64,000 nt of DNA from Pedobacter rhizosphaerae (GCF_900111155.1 NZ_FOGG01000001.1:186001-250000), one strand, 5' to 3'; shown: positions 24,113 through 33,322, counted from the first letter of the stretch. Notes: generated by a model from the letters alone, not told the origin. Made by a program: numbers and translations.

Positions 24113-26629
24113 ATGAAAAGAAACATTAAAGTACTTGCATTTGCAGGTATCGTTGCTTTTGGTATGGCCGGAACAAATACCGTTTATGCTCAAAAGAAGC
24201 CTGCTAAAGGTAAAGCAGGAGCACCAACCACCCCTTCTGCAGCTCCAGCAGCAGCGCCGAAAAAAGAAGGAATTAAACCTTTTTCAGAGGTGATAACTTC
24301 GAAAGCAAAAGCGACCAATGGTTTGTTTAAAACCTACCGTTTAGAGGATAAGTGGTATTTCGAAATCCCGGATTCTATCATTAGCCGTGAAATGTTAGTA
24401 GTAACCCGCCTGGCAAAAGTTCCTGCGGGCGTTAAGGTTGGCAACCAACAATATGGCGGCGAACAGCTAAATGAGCAGGTATGGAAATGGGAGCGCAGAG
24501 GGAAGCAGATTTACATCCGTGTACCAAGCTATTCAACCAAAGCCGATCCAAACAGCGATATGTACCAATCGGTGCAAAACTCCAATCTGGCTCAAATATT
24601 AGCCAGCTTTGACATCAAGGCTTATAATAAAGATACCACAGGTGTAGTGATTGATGTAACCGATTTTTATAATGGCGATGTGATGGCCATTGGTGCAACA
24701 GATCAGATTCGTAAAGCTTACAAAGTAACGATGTACGATGCAGCAAGATCTTACATAGATACGGTAAAAACCTTCCCGATTAACGTGGAGGTAAAAACGG
24801 CTAAAACTTATCGTGCGGCAGAATCGCCAACAGACAATAGCAATGGTGCTGTAACTTTTGAATTTAATACTTCGATGTTGTTGCTCCCTAAAATACCTGT
24901 TAAAGCAAGGATTATGGATAGTCGTGTGGGTTTCTTTGGTCAATCGCAAACCGATTACGGAACGGATGCCCAAAAGGCTGAACGTACAGCATACATTCAC
25001 AGATGGAATTTAGTGCCTAAAGATACCAACGCATACAAGCGTGGGGAGTTGGTAGAGCCGGTAAAACCTATTGTAATTTATATCGATCCGGCAACACCGA
25101 AAAAATGGGTGCCATATTTAATTCAGGGGATTAATGACTGGCAGGTTGCTTTTGAGTCTGCAGGGTTTAAAAATGCCATTTATGGTAAGGAAGCACCTAC
25201 TCCACAACAAGATCCTGAATTTAGTGTAGAAGATTCGAGATATTCTGTTGTACGTTATTTTGCATCGGATATTGCCAATGCTTACGGTCCGCACATCAGC
25301 GATCCACGTACCGGACAGATTTTAGAAACACATATCGGTTGGTACCACAACGTAATGAGCTTATTGCGCAACTGGGTTTTTGTACAAACAGCAGCTACAG
25401 ATCCAACCGTGCGTAAACCTAAATTTACCGACGAACAAATGGGAGAATTAATCCGTTTTGTATCCTCACATGAAATTGGCCATACTTTAGGCCTTCCTCA
25501 TAATTTTGGTTCAAGTTATGCTTATCCGGTAGATTCTTTGCGTTCAAAATCATTTACAGATAAACATGGAACAGCGCCATCCATTATGGATTATGCCCGT
25601 TTCAATTACATTGCACAGCCGGGTGATGGCGTAACCAAGCTTCATCCACAAATTGGTGAATATGATAAATGGGCTGTAAAATGGGGTTATTCATGGATTC
25701 CAGGAAATAAAACCGCAGAGCAGGAAAAGGAAATCCTGAATCAGTGGGTACTCAAAAATGCAGGAAATCCAGCGTATTTCTATGGTAGACAAGGCACAAC
25801 TCTTGATCCTAGATTACAAAGTGAAGACTTAGGAGACAATGCCATGAAAGCAAGCGCTTACGGTATTGCAAACTTGAAACGTATTCTTCCAAATGTAGAA
25901 AAATGGACTTTCCAAAAGGGTAAAGATTATAGTGATTTAAAGGAAATTTACACAGAAATCGTTAGTCAATATAATCGCTACATGGGGCATGTTACCACTA
26001 ATGTAGGTGGTTTAAGTGAGAACTTTAAAACTTACGAACAGGCTGGGCCGGTTTATGCTTACTTGCCTAAAGCCAAGCAAAAAGAAGCCATCGCCTTTTT
26101 CAATCAGCAATTATTTACTACACCGCTATGGTTAATCAACAATCAGGAATTAAGCAAGTTTGATAATGGTGTGTTGTTAAACCGTATAAAATCTGTTCAA
26201 ACCAATACATTAGGTAACTTATTATCTCCTTCAAGGATAGCGCGTTTATTAGATAATGAGGTTAAGAACGGCAGCGCAAGTGCCTATACCTTGCCAGAAC
26301 TTTTCAGAGATTTGAAAACAACAGTGTTTGCGGCGGGAAGAGCAGATGCCTTTAAACGCAATTTACAACGCGCATATGTTGATCGTTTAGCAGATTTAAT
26401 GACCAAAGAAAATGAGATGCCTCCAGGCTTCCCCGCTGAATATGCGGCAAGCTATGGATTGACACCAATTAACGTTGGTTTGTCTGATATCCGCCCATTG
26501 GTTAGAGCAGAGCTTAAAACACTTTTAGCCACAACAAAAGCGAGAGCTGTTGCTGGTGATGCCATTACCAAAGCGCACTACGAAGACCTTAACATTCGCA
26601 TTAAGGATATCTTAGATCCAAAGAAATAA
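24113..26629 (+). CDS. Large exported zinc metalloprotease (DUF5117/DUF5118 type)
   Basis: 838 residues. The signal peptide ends in NTVYAQ, then a Lys/Ala/Pro-rich linker runs to about 60. An N-terminal domain (60-300) is typical of the DUF5118/DUF5117 pair, and the peptidase domain carries HEIGHTLGLPHNF (zinc His and Glu near 452-462). A met-turn-like PSIMDYARFNY follows about 40 residues later, so it is metzincin-like. The C-terminal 250 residues are helical. It is probably periplasmic or outer-membrane associated; the substrate is unknown. It has its own promoter and a strong terminator at 26650. Confidence 0.9.
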   Translation: MKRNIKVLAFAGIVAFGMAGTNTVYAQKKPAKGKAGAPTTPSAAPAAAPKKEGIKPFSEVITSKAKATNGLFKTYRLEDKWYFEIPDSIISREMLVVTRLAKVPAGVKVGNQQYGGEQLNEQVWKWERRGKQIYIRVPSYSTKADPNSDMYQSVQNSNLAQILASFDIKAYNKDTTGVVIDVTDFYNGDVMAIGATDQIRKAYKVTMYDAARSYIDTVKTFPINVEVKTAKTYRAAESPTDNSNGAVTFEFNTSMLLLPKIPVKARIMDSRVGFFGQSQTDYGTDAQKAERTAYIHRWNLVPKDTNAYKRGELVEPVKPIVIYIDPATPKKWVPYLIQGINDWQVAFESAGFKNAIYGKEAPTPQQDPEFSVEDSRYSVVRYFASDIANAYGPHISDPRTGQILETHIGWYHNVMSLLRNWVFVQTAATDPTVRKPKFTDEQMGELIRFVSSHEIGHTLGLPHNFGSSYAYPVDSLRSKSFTDKHGTAPSIMDYARFNYIAQPGDGVTKLHPQIGEYDKWAVKWGYSWIPGNKTAEQEKEILNQWVLKNAGNPAYFYGRQGTTLDPRLQSEDLGDNAMKASAYGIANLKRILPNVEKWTFQKGKDYSDLKEIYTEIVSQYNRYMGHVTTNVGGLSENFKTYEQAGPVYAYLPKAKQKEAIAFFNQQLFTTPLWLINNQELSKFDNGVLLNRIKSVQTNTLGNLLSPSRIARLLDNEVKNGSASAYTLPELFRDLKTTVFAAGRADAFKRNLQRAYVDRLADLMTKENEMPPGFPAEYAASYGLTPINVGLSDIRPLVRAELKTLLATTKARAVAGDAITKAHYEDLNIRIKDILDPKK

Positions 26630-26649
26630 GACAGCTTATATTGTTACAT

Positions 26650-26690
26650 AAACGGGGCAAATCAGTAAAATGAATTGCCCCGTTTTTTTT
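26650..26690 (+). terminator. Terminator after the zinc metalloprotease
   Basis: AAACGGGGCAA (26650-26660) pairs with TTGCCCCGTTT (26675-26685), followed by more T. It begins 20 bases after the stop. Confidence 0.9.
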
Positions 26691-26714
26691 ACTTTTATCG
26701 CAAATCAATCCCCA

Positions 26715-27581
26715 ATGCGTCATCAATTTTTTCTCCTCCTTGCCTGTACTATTTTCAGCTTTAATGGCTTTGGCCAGAATCAAGACTCTTTAACTCTTGT
26801 AAAAGCCAAATGGCAGAAGCATCGGATTTCTAAACAGCTCAGGCTTTTTAAGTATCATTTTACAGATCAAAAGCTATTTAAGGCGAACGAAAACATCTCC
26901 TTTTTAGAAGTGAAAAATACCGGTAGAAAAGCTGTTTTCGCTTTAGCTGCCGATGAAAAGGAGTTAATAACAACGAGTACTTTTGCCGAAAGCAATGCCG
27001 CAATAGCGGCCATTAATGGTAATTTCTTTGATGTGAAGAATGGTGGTTCGGTAGATTATGTGAAAGTTTCAGGGCAGGTGATTAATACCAACAGATTGGA
27101 TAAAAATGGAGAAAGAGCCCGGCATCAACAAGCAGCAGTAGTGATAGGTGATGGAAAATTAGCGATTCAAAAATGGGATGGCACTGCAGATTGGGAAAGC
27201 CGAATGAGCGAACAGAATGTGTTACTGAATGGGCCGCTTTTAACTTTAAATTATACGGATGAAGTATTGGATACCACTTCTTTTACCAGGCTAAGACACC
27301 CCAGAACCGCAGTTGGGATTAAGCCAAACGGGAGGGTGATTTTGTTGGTTGTTGACGGGCGCAATGAAAATTCGGCGGGGATGAGCTTATCCGAATTAAC
27401 TAAAGTAATGAAGTGGCTGGGTTGTAAAGACATCATCAACTTTGATGGCGGAGGATCTTCCACCCTGTGGGTAAAAGGAGCAGGAGATAATGGTGTGGTT
27501 AACTATCCGACTGATAATAAGAAATGGGACCATGAGGGGCAGCGTAAAGTGGCGAATGTGGTGCTAATTAAGGCTAAGTAG
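26715..27581 (+). CDS. Exported phosphodiester glycosidase (NAGPA-like) protein
   Basis: 288 residues from MRHQFFLLLACTIFSFNGFG, a good signal peptide. An in-frame ATG at 26670 lies inside the terminator hairpin and is rejected. Conserved segments AAINGNFFDVKNGGSVDYVK, RHPRTAVGI, LLVVDGRNENSAGMSLSEL and NFDGGGSSTLW are the core of the phosphodiester glycosidase family (human uncovering enzyme, bacterial exopolysaccharide proteins). It probably cleaves a sugar-phosphodiester in the envelope. The natural substrate cannot be read from the sequence. Confidence 0.9.
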   Translation: MRHQFFLLLACTIFSFNGFGQNQDSLTLVKAKWQKHRISKQLRLFKYHFTDQKLFKANENISFLEVKNTGRKAVFALAADEKELITTSTFAESNAAIAAINGNFFDVKNGGSVDYVKVSGQVINTNRLDKNGERARHQQAAVVIGDGKLAIQKWDGTADWESRMSEQNVLLNGPLLTLNYTDEVLDTTSFTRLRHPRTAVGIKPNGRVILLVVDGRNENSAGMSLSELTKVMKWLGCKDIINFDGGGSSTLWVKGAGDNGVVNYPTDNKKWDHEGQRKVANVVLIKAK

Positions 27582-27781
27582 TTTCTTTAACAGGTTGGAG
27601 TTCTGGTAGCGCAAACTGGAGTTTGGTTTGAAGCGTTTTATGTAGCTAAATTGATAGACAATTAAGCAATTAAACAGTTCAACAATTAAAGTTTTTGTTT
27701 GTGTTACAGCCATCTTACTTCTCAATACTTGTCTCTTGCTTATCAATATTTCTTTATTTTAGCCGCAGAATTTTGCCAGAA

Positions 27782-28705
27782 ATGATTAAAAACCTGATCT
27801 ACCTATTTTTTATTGTACTTTTTTTTACCGCTTGCGGGCGTACAAAATCTACTGATGCCACTTTGCGTGAATTTACCTTTGCACCGGTAAAAGGGATTCG
27901 TTATGAAGAAGTAAAACGTCGCTTTAGCAATAACCTCTCATTCAATAAGGAAGGTTTTATGCAAAAACCCTCCTGGATTATTGAAGTGGCTGCTGAAGAC
28001 ACGATGATGGCCTGGAGCCCGCAGAAACAAATTATGCAGAAATTTTACCTGCAATATGATCATGGGAACGTATATAACTTTGCTGCAGAATTTTTTAAGG
28101 TGAAGCACATTAGTAAAGATAGCCTTGTTTTTCAGCGGATACAGGTAGATGGCAAGGAGATCGCTTCAGATATTCGCTCTGATGTGAACATGACTTTTTA
28201 CGCCCAAAGCTATATTAAAAACAGACTCAAAACCATTGCAGAGAAGCTCCAGAAACCGAGCCGGGCAGATACCGCTTTCATTGAAAAAAGAGCTACAGAA
28301 GTTAATGCAACTAAAGATAGCGCTTTCGCAGCAACAGAGCCTGTTCAATTTATTCCGAAAAGTAAGGTGGTAACGGCAGAGAAAATCAGTACGGTTGACC
28401 GGTTAAATAAAAGAACAGAATCTTACGACTATATGTTCCCACAATACCGGATTGTAATTGATCGGGCATATAAGGATTTTGCCTATGAAGTTTCTGCCAT
28501 TGTAGATTTTCAGGGAGGCATACACATTACTACCGTTTATGGCGTTTTGCCGGATGTTGCAGAGGGGAAAAAAAGAATGATGCAAGGGGTGGCAGATATC
28601 TACCTGAAAAACCTGTTTAATGTTATTCCCGGAACTACGCTTGGAATTCCACATAACAGCCAAATAACGATGACCCTCGTTGGCAAGGCTCTTAAAAAGC
28701 CTTAA
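27782..28705 (+). CDS. Lipoprotein of unknown function
   Basis: 307 residues from MIKNLIYLFFIVLFFTACGR; the lipobox FTAC gives Cys 18. An ATG 87 bases upstream would put a long non-signal segment ahead of it and is rejected. The mature part mixes beta segments (REFTFAPVKGIRYEEVKRRF) and a long Lys-rich helix near 140-190, and ends in a GTTLGIPHNSQITMTLV-like strand. I do not recognise the family. No operon partner: 200 bases lie upstream and a cold-shock gene follows. Confidence 0.75.
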   Translation: MIKNLIYLFFIVLFFTACGRTKSTDATLREFTFAPVKGIRYEEVKRRFSNNLSFNKEGFMQKPSWIIEVAAEDTMMAWSPQKQIMQKFYLQYDHGNVYNFAAEFFKVKHISKDSLVFQRIQVDGKEIASDIRSDVNMTFYAQSYIKNRLKTIAEKLQKPSRADTAFIEKRATEVNATKDSAFAATEPVQFIPKSKVVTAEKISTVDRLNKRTESYDYMFPQYRIVIDRAYKDFAYEVSAIVDFQGGIHITTVYGVLPDVAEGKKRMMQGVADIYLKNLFNVIPGTTLGIPHNSQITMTLVGKALKKP

Positions 28706-28711
28706 TAATCA

Positions 28712-28719
28712 TATCTTTA
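28712..28719 (+). promoter_or_regulatory. Possible -7 box for the cold-shock gene
   Basis: TATCTTTA differs from TAnnTTTG only in the last base. It would give a 5' leader of about 85 bases, as is common for cold-shock mRNAs. Confidence 0.35.
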
Positions 28720-28809
28720 CGAAATTTTAACGTTAAAAAAATGTTAAAATTTATTTTGATTATAAAATTTAAAACTTACCTTGCAGACTTAATTTTAATA
28801 TTTAATACA

Positions 28810-29001
28810 ATGCAAGAAGGCACAGTAAAATTCTTCAATGTAACTAAAGGTTTTGGCTTTATCATCCCTGCTAACGGCGATAGCGAAATCTTTGTTCATT
28901 CAACAGGTCTTATCGACGAAATCCGTGAAAACGACAAAGTACAGTACGAAGTTGCTAACGGTAAAAAAGGCTTAAATGCCGTTAATGTGAAAGTAATTTA
29001 A
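28810..29001 (+). CDS. Cold-shock domain protein
   Basis: 63 residues starting MQEGTVKFFNVTKGFGFI, with RNP1 KGFGFI and RNP2 EIFVHS of the five-strand OB-fold cold-shock domain. It binds single-stranded RNA or DNA and acts as an RNA chaperone. The frame stays open for 23 codons upstream to an ATG at 28741 (hydrophobic MLKFILIIKF), but the conserved family start is at 28810 and the upstream part reads as an AT-rich leader. It is followed by a terminator at 29023. Confidence 0.93.
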   Translation: MQEGTVKFFNVTKGFGFIIPANGDSEIFVHSTGLIDEIRENDKVQYEVANGKKGLNAVNVKVI

Positions 29002-29022
29002 TTTATTATCATATTTACAAAG

Positions 29023-29057
29023 AAGGCTGCTTTCTCATCGATGGCGGCCTTTTTTTG
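29023..29057 (+). terminator. Terminator of the cold-shock gene
   Basis: AAGGCTGC (29023-29030) pairs with GCGGCCTT (29044-29051, one G-U), then a T tract follows. Confidence 0.85.
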
Positions 29058-29142
29058 TTTTAAAGATTTTTTCTTTCCAGGAAGAGGGAAGCGCCCTTCT
29101 GGCGGAGAAGAAAGAGATTGTTGAGTCGTAGCGAGACGCTAC

Positions 29143-29815
29143 CAATGCTATTAACTTAAGGAGAAAATTAAAATGGTTTGTCATCCTGAGCCTGTCGAAG
29201 GGCAATCCATTTTAGTCTTCTCCTTATTAAAAGGTCTTCGACAGGCCACTATTGATGTTTCTTTATAACTATTTATTAATAAGACATTTAACTCAATCTG
29301 CATTCCTGTCTTTTCTAGTTGTAGGGTCTCGCTACAACCTAATATTTTTCTCTTTTCCTTGCCGCCGGAAGGGCTCGTACCTTTTTCTTGGCAAAAAGGT
29401 ACCCAAAACCCAAGGCTTGCATCCTTTCTTGGCTAGAAGCATCCGAATGCCATTAGCGGTAATAAGAGGCTTAAGCCTTTGCACTTTAGGCCAGTCCTCG
29501 CTGCTTATTTCCTTGGTCAGTGTACCCGTTTGAAACTGCAATCATTCGACTGTCCTATCCTGCGAAATGCTGCTAGGCCGGGGTCATACTTGGCATTGAT
29601 AGTTCTGTATTAACGGCAGTTAGCTTGGCGCATAACCCTCGGAGGTCGTTATTTCCTCGCAGGAGGGAATCTTAATGCGGTTTTAGGATATGAAAGTGTC
29701 TTCGGCGGCGAGCCGAGGAAAGACTGCCTAGCAAGGTAAAAAAATATCCCTTATATTGATTTGTATGAAATAAATTATTCCTCAGGACAGCATTTAGCTT
29801 AACTTAATAGCATTG
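29143..29815 (+). repeat. Dispersed repeat element C (673 bp)
   Basis: Third member of the A/B/C family. The left end CAATGCTATTAACTTAAG and right end CTTAACTTAATAGCATTG are inverted repeats, and the flanking GTAGCG-AGA-CGCTAC hairpin (29128-29142) recurs in part as GAGACGCTACGAC at the right. The core from about 29412 matches A and B at roughly 93% by eye, including the GTACCTTTTT hairpin, TATCCTGCGAAATGCTGC and CATAACCCTCGG. The left arm carries an inverted pair made of sub-terminal sequences (AAATTAAAATGG facing CCATTTTAGTCTTC). No protein is encoded. Confidence 0.8.
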
Positions 29816-30130
29816 GAGACGCTACGACTAGGAAAAGATTTATTTTTGTCCTGGCCGGACGGGCTCCTTTCTTTTGACACCAAAAGAAACAAAAGTGTCG
29901 GCTTAAAACTTTTCTGTTCAAGTCAGTGCGTTGGCGAGGTAACTGCATCCCGAAAACTTTATCAGGCCGATCCGAGCTGAACGGAGAAACAGTGGTTTGG
30001 CCTTGTTGGATGGCAAAGCAAGATGGCTAAACATATTGCATTACGATAGGGAATGACGGCCGCCGAGGGGTTGTGAACCTTGCTCACATCCAATTAATAA
30101 TGCACCGCCGATACCAGCTTTACCACCAGT
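29816..30130 (+). repeat. Second repeat family abutting element C
   Basis: About 300 GC-richer bases with no ORF of note. It starts with CTGGCCGGACGGGCTCC, then a perfect hairpin TTTCTTTTG-ACAC-CAAAAGAAA (29868-29889), echoing the GGGCTC plus hairpin layout of elements A to C with different sequence. Near its right end, GAATGACGGCCGCCGAGGGG (30051-30070) is the inverted counterpart of the CCCTCGGCGGTCGTCATT module inside elements A to C. It runs up to the stop of the SMR gene at 30137. Confidence 0.6.
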
Positions 30131-30136
30131 TTAAAA

Positions 30137-30457
30137 TTAGTGTGAGGCAAAAAATTTAAGCCCAACAATAGAACCTATTAACGTGCAAATGAAGAAAAGT
30201 CTCCAAAATGTTGCAGGTTCATTAAAATATAGAATGCCAATAATCACCGTCCCTACGGCTCCAATGCCTGTCCAAACGGCATATGCTGTACCCATAGGTA
30301 AATTTTCTAATGCCTTATTTAAGAAAACAAAGCTAAGCACAGCACAAACCAAAAAGCCTAAACTCCATTTTAATACCGTAAAATTTTTCGAAAGATTTAA
30401 GCAGGTAGTGAAGCCAATTTCTAAGCAGCCTGCAATAATTAGGTATATCCAACTCAT
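30137..30457 (-). CDS. SMR-family exporter, guanidinium exporter (Gdx/SugE) type
   Basis: 106 residues, four transmembrane helices, with the essential Glu at position 13 (AGCLEIGFT). The segment MGTAYAVWTGIGAVGTV in helix 3 is the Gdx-type signature rather than that of EmrE-like polyspecific pumps. Gdx proteins exchange guanidinium for protons as antiparallel dimers. Only 51 bases separate it from the upstream Crp-family gene, too short for a guanidine riboswitch, so control may be shared with that regulator. Confidence 0.9.
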   Translation of the reverse strand: MSWIYLIIAGCLEIGFTTCLNLSKNFTVLKWSLGFLVCAVLSFVFLNKALENLPMGTAYAVWTGIGAVGTVIIGILYFNEPATFWRLFFICTLIGSIVGLKFFASH

Positions 30458-30508
30458 GCTGCAAAGATAGGGGCTAATTGTTGCGCAGGATTTTACAAAT
30501 GTTAAAAA

Positions 30509-31075
30509 CTACTTCACACTGGCTCTGATTCGGCTTAAGGTAACTTGTGTTACACCTAGGTAAGAGGCTATAATTCCCAGGGGAATGTTTTTGATGAGCT
30601 CGGGGTATTGAAACAAGAGCGCTTTATACCTTTCTGTAGCCGTTTTAAATTGTCTGGATATAAAACGTTCTTCTGTTTTAATCAACTCATGTTCTGCAAT
30701 TTTTCTACCCCAATTGGCAAGGTCGGCATGTTTAAGGTATAGTTCATGCAGGCGGGAAGATTTTATCCGATATACTACAGCATCCTGCAAGATATCAATG
30801 CGTTCGTAGCCCGGTTTTTGATAAACATAGCTGTTAAATGACAGGCAAATATCGCCACTAATGCCGAACCAAATGGCTATAGGTTTACCATTAATCAGTA
30901 TTGATGCCCTCGCTACGCCGCTTTCTAAAAAGTAGAAGGCATCTTCAAATTTTTCTTCTCTAATGATTATCGTACCCTTTTTCACTTCCAATCGTTCCAG
31001 TTCATCGCTCAAAAGCGCAAAAGAATTTTCGCTTAAGGCAGAGGTGGAACGGATGCGGCTGAGGGTGTGGTGCAT
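30509..31075 (-). CDS. Crp/Fnr family transcriptional regulator
   Basis: 188 residues. The N-terminal cyclic-nucleotide-binding-like barrel covers about 15-120 (IIREEKFEDAFYFLESGVAR). The C-terminal part contains ERYKALLFQYPELIKNIPLG and a recognition helix in ASYLGVTQVTLSRIRASVK. This short type is abundant in Bacteroidota and usually does not bind cAMP. It is immediately upstream of the SMR exporter on the same strand (51 bases), so it may control that gene or be co-transcribed with it. Confidence 0.9.
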   Translation of the reverse strand: MHHTLSRIRSTSALSENSFALLSDELERLEVKKGTIIIREEKFEDAFYFLESGVARASILINGKPIAIWFGISGDICLSFNSYVYQKPGYERIDILQDAVVYRIKSSRLHELYLKHADLANWGRKIAEHELIKTEERFISRQFKTATERYKALLFQYPELIKNIPLGIIASYLGVTQVTLSRIRASVK

Positions 31076-31147
31076 TGAAAGATAGAATTATTGAATGATA
31101 GAGTTGTTGAATGATAGAATGAATGAATTATTGAATGACGGAATGAT
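31076..31147. repeat. GAATGA-type short tandem repeat
   Basis: Degenerate units of TTGAATGA and GATAGAATGA fill the gap between the thioesterase and Crp-family genes. The same units occur after porX and after the first efp terminator. Confidence 0.65.
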
Positions 31148-31164
31148 CTGAACTATTGAACCAA

Positions 31165-31587
31165 CTATTTTTGCTGCGGAATGATGGCCACTGTTAATCT
31201 GCTGATGCAGTTCATTTTTCCACGTTCATCATAAATTTTAATTTCCCAAACCATCGTTTTGGCTCCTACATGAAGCGGTTTACAGATTCCTTTTACCAAA
31301 CCACTTTTTACCGGACGCAGGTGATTGGCATTTACTTCCAAACCTACAGCCATATACTTTTGAGGATCAATACACATGTAGGAAGCAATACTCCCCAAGG
31401 TTTCGGCTAATACTACCGATGCTCCGCCATGTAAAATACCGGCTGGTTGGTGGGTACGTTCATCTACGGGCATTGTTGCCACAATAAAATCTTCGCCAAT
31501 CTCGCTGAATTTAATGTCTAATAATGCTCCAATATGGTTTTTTGGGCGATCATTCAATTCATCAACAGTAAAGTTCTTAAACCACAT
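31165..31587 (-). CDS. Hotdog-fold thioesterase, PaaI/MenI type
   Basis: 140 residues. HQPAGILHGGASVVLAETLG near 46-65 contains the HGG and Glu active-site segment of PaaI-type hotdog thioesterases. The strand GLEVNANHLRPVKSGLVKG is also typical. It hydrolyses an acyl-CoA; in Bacteroidota close relatives are annotated as 1,4-dihydroxy-2-naphthoyl-CoA hydrolase for menaquinone synthesis, but no men gene is here. It overlaps the DinB-fold gene by 11 bases. Confidence 0.88.
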   Translation of the reverse strand: MWFKNFTVDELNDRPKNHIGALLDIKFSEIGEDFIVATMPVDERTHQPAGILHGGASVVLAETLGSIASYMCIDPQKYMAVGLEVNANHLRPVKSGLVKGICKPLHVGAKTMVWEIKIYDERGKMNCISRLTVAIIPQQK

Positions 31588-32086
31588 GGTAGCGCTCTTT
31601 TAAGATGGAAACATGGTGAATAATATGGCCGGCAACAATAAAAAGGATCGATTTTACATTGATTTCGCGTTGGGAAGCAATTCCTTTTCTATTGAGCTCC
31701 GTTTCGTCGAGTGTTCTAAAAAGATAGAGGTTGGCCTTTCGCAGGGCTGCAAACTCTTCAATCAGATCTTCCAGGTCGCGTTCTGCGAAGCGGGCATGCA
31801 GCACGTAATCGTCTTCATCAAAACCGGGTAGGGCTTGTTGTTCATTTCTGGCAAAGCAGGTTAGCCTGTAAACCAAAATCCTTTCTGTATCGATGATGTG
31901 GCCCAACATTTCCTTTAGTGTCCACTTGCCTTCAGCATAAGCATAGTTGGCCTTGCTTGCATTATTTCTAAACAATTCGGGGATGCTGGTTACCTGCTGA
32001 TTCAGGATTTCAAAAATATCTCCATCAACTTTGCTAATATAGGTTTCGCCCCAAATCGGGTATTCATTAGGCTGTGGTCGGTTCAT
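31577..32086 (-). CDS. DinB-fold putative metal-dependent protein
   Basis: 169 residues of four-helix bundle type. Candidate metal ligands are the His in LKEMLGHIIDTERI and the HxxxH in VAGHIIHHVSILKERY. This arrangement defines the DinB/YfiT superfamily, some of whose members are thiol transferases. Biological function is unknown. It overlaps the histidine kinase gene by 20 bases upstream and the thioesterase by 11 bases downstream, so the three are translated from one mRNA. Confidence 0.88.
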   Translation of the reverse strand: MNRPQPNEYPIWGETYISKVDGDIFEILNQQVTSIPELFRNNASKANYAYAEGKWTLKEMLGHIIDTERILVYRLTCFARNEQQALPGFDEDDYVLHARFAERDLEDLIEEFAALRKANLYLFRTLDETELNRKGIASQREINVKSILFIVAGHIIHHVSILKERYHVV

Positions 32087-33272
32087 ACGTTAAACTGCTT
32101 TTTAATATTATTCTGAAGGTAGTTCCTTTTCCAAGATCGGATTCTTTTACAAAAATTTCGCCACTGTGGTAGTTCTCTACAATTCTTTTGGTTAAGGATA
32201 AGCCGAGTCCCCAGCCCCGTTTTCGGGTAGTGTATCCTGGTTGAAAAACGGCATCAAACTTAGATCGAGGAATCCCTCTTCCGGTATCAGAGACATCAAT
32301 AAATACCTGTTCTTTGGCCAAATTTTCGATGATATTGATGGAAATTGTTCCCTCATTTTCAATAGCATTCGCCGCGTTTTTTAAGAGGTTTTCAATCACC
32401 CAATCAAAAAGCGGAATGTTGAGCATGGCCCTAACCTGATCATCGCCGGTAATTTTAAATTTAACCTTATCGGATGTTCTAACCTTGAAGTAATCTAAGA
32501 AATTGTTGATGACAATATAAACCGTATGGTCTTCCAGAATAGGCTTTGAACCAATTTTAGAGAAACGATCGGTGATAATTTCCAAACGCTTCACGTCGTT
32601 TTCCATCTCGGCAATTAAAGGGTCATCTTCCGCATCAAATTTAGACTTCATGAGCTCTATCCAAGCCATAAGCGACGAAATGGGCGTACCCAGCTGGTGT
32701 GCCGTTTCTTTTGCCAAACCTACCCAAACATGGTCTTGCTCTGCCTTTCTTGATGAACTGAAAGCGGCGTAAGCGGTGAGGAGGAAAAGGAAGATCACAA
32801 TCATTTGGATATAAGGGAAATACCGCAATTGCGTTAAAACAAACGAATCACGATAGTAGGCCATATATTTATCACCAAAAATATTGAGTTCGGCTGGAGC
32901 GTGCTGACTTTTCATATTTCGAAGCTGCCGAACAAAATATAAGCTGTCAAACTCTAGTTTATCTGCTCCCGGGTTAGGTGTTTTAGTGGTATCTAGTCCG
33001 GTGGATGAAATAATTACCCCATCTTTATTCAGTAGAATTACGGGCATTTTAATGTTTTCACGAACATCATTCACCAAGCTTTGCGATAGGGGATCGTCAA
33101 ATAGAAGCATGGCTCTTTCTTGAACACGTACCCATAATTTAAACTGTATGGCTTCTTCGCGTTCCATTTTCTTTACGAATGAATCGGTGTAAAATACTGA
33201 TGCTATGCCGATTAGGATGGCAAAAATAAGGAGGAAAAATTTCCAGCGGCGTTTCTTTTCGTAAGGATTCAT
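32067..33272 (-). CDS. Membrane sensor histidine kinase
   Basis: 401 residues. TM1 is at about 11-29 (FFLLIFAILIGIASVFYTD), an extracytoplasmic sensor at 30-140, and TM2 at about 146-166 (YIQMIVIFLFLLTAYAAF). A phosphoacceptor helix follows with KETAHQLGTPISSLMAW (His near 191), then a HATPase domain with ENLLKNAANAIE, DTGRGIPRSKF and RGWGLGLSLTKRIVE. It autophosphorylates on His in response to an unknown envelope signal. No response regulator is adjacent, so it is an orphan in this window. Confidence 0.9.
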   Translation of the reverse strand: MNPYEKKRRWKFFLLIFAILIGIASVFYTDSFVKKMEREEAIQFKLWVRVQERAMLLFDDPLSQSLVNDVRENIKMPVILLNKDGVIISSTGLDTTKTPNPGADKLEFDSLYFVRQLRNMKSQHAPAELNIFGDKYMAYYRDSFVLTQLRYFPYIQMIVIFLFLLTAYAAFSSSRKAEQDHVWVGLAKETAHQLGTPISSLMAWIELMKSKFDAEDDPLIAEMENDVKRLEIITDRFSKIGSKPILEDHTVYIVINNFLDYFKVRTSDKVKFKITGDDQVRAMLNIPLFDWVIENLLKNAANAIENEGTISINIIENLAKEQVFIDVSDTGRGIPRSKFDAVFQPGYTTRKRGWGLGLSLTKRIVENYHSGEIFVKESDLGKGTTFRIILKSSLTYEPTTA

Positions 33273-33322
33273 GCTTTAGATAGGCAAATTACGATAACAA
33301 AACGAAAAAAACATAAAAAACA

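Noticed and set aside
28741-28809. N-terminal extension of the cold-shock protein from an upstream in-frame ATG
   Set aside because: The added residues are AT-driven and hydrophobic, and the conserved family start is at 28810.
30458-30508. Guanidine riboswitch before the Gdx-type exporter
   Set aside because: Only 51 bases lie between the genes and no ACGR-type or guanidine-I aptamer elements are visible.
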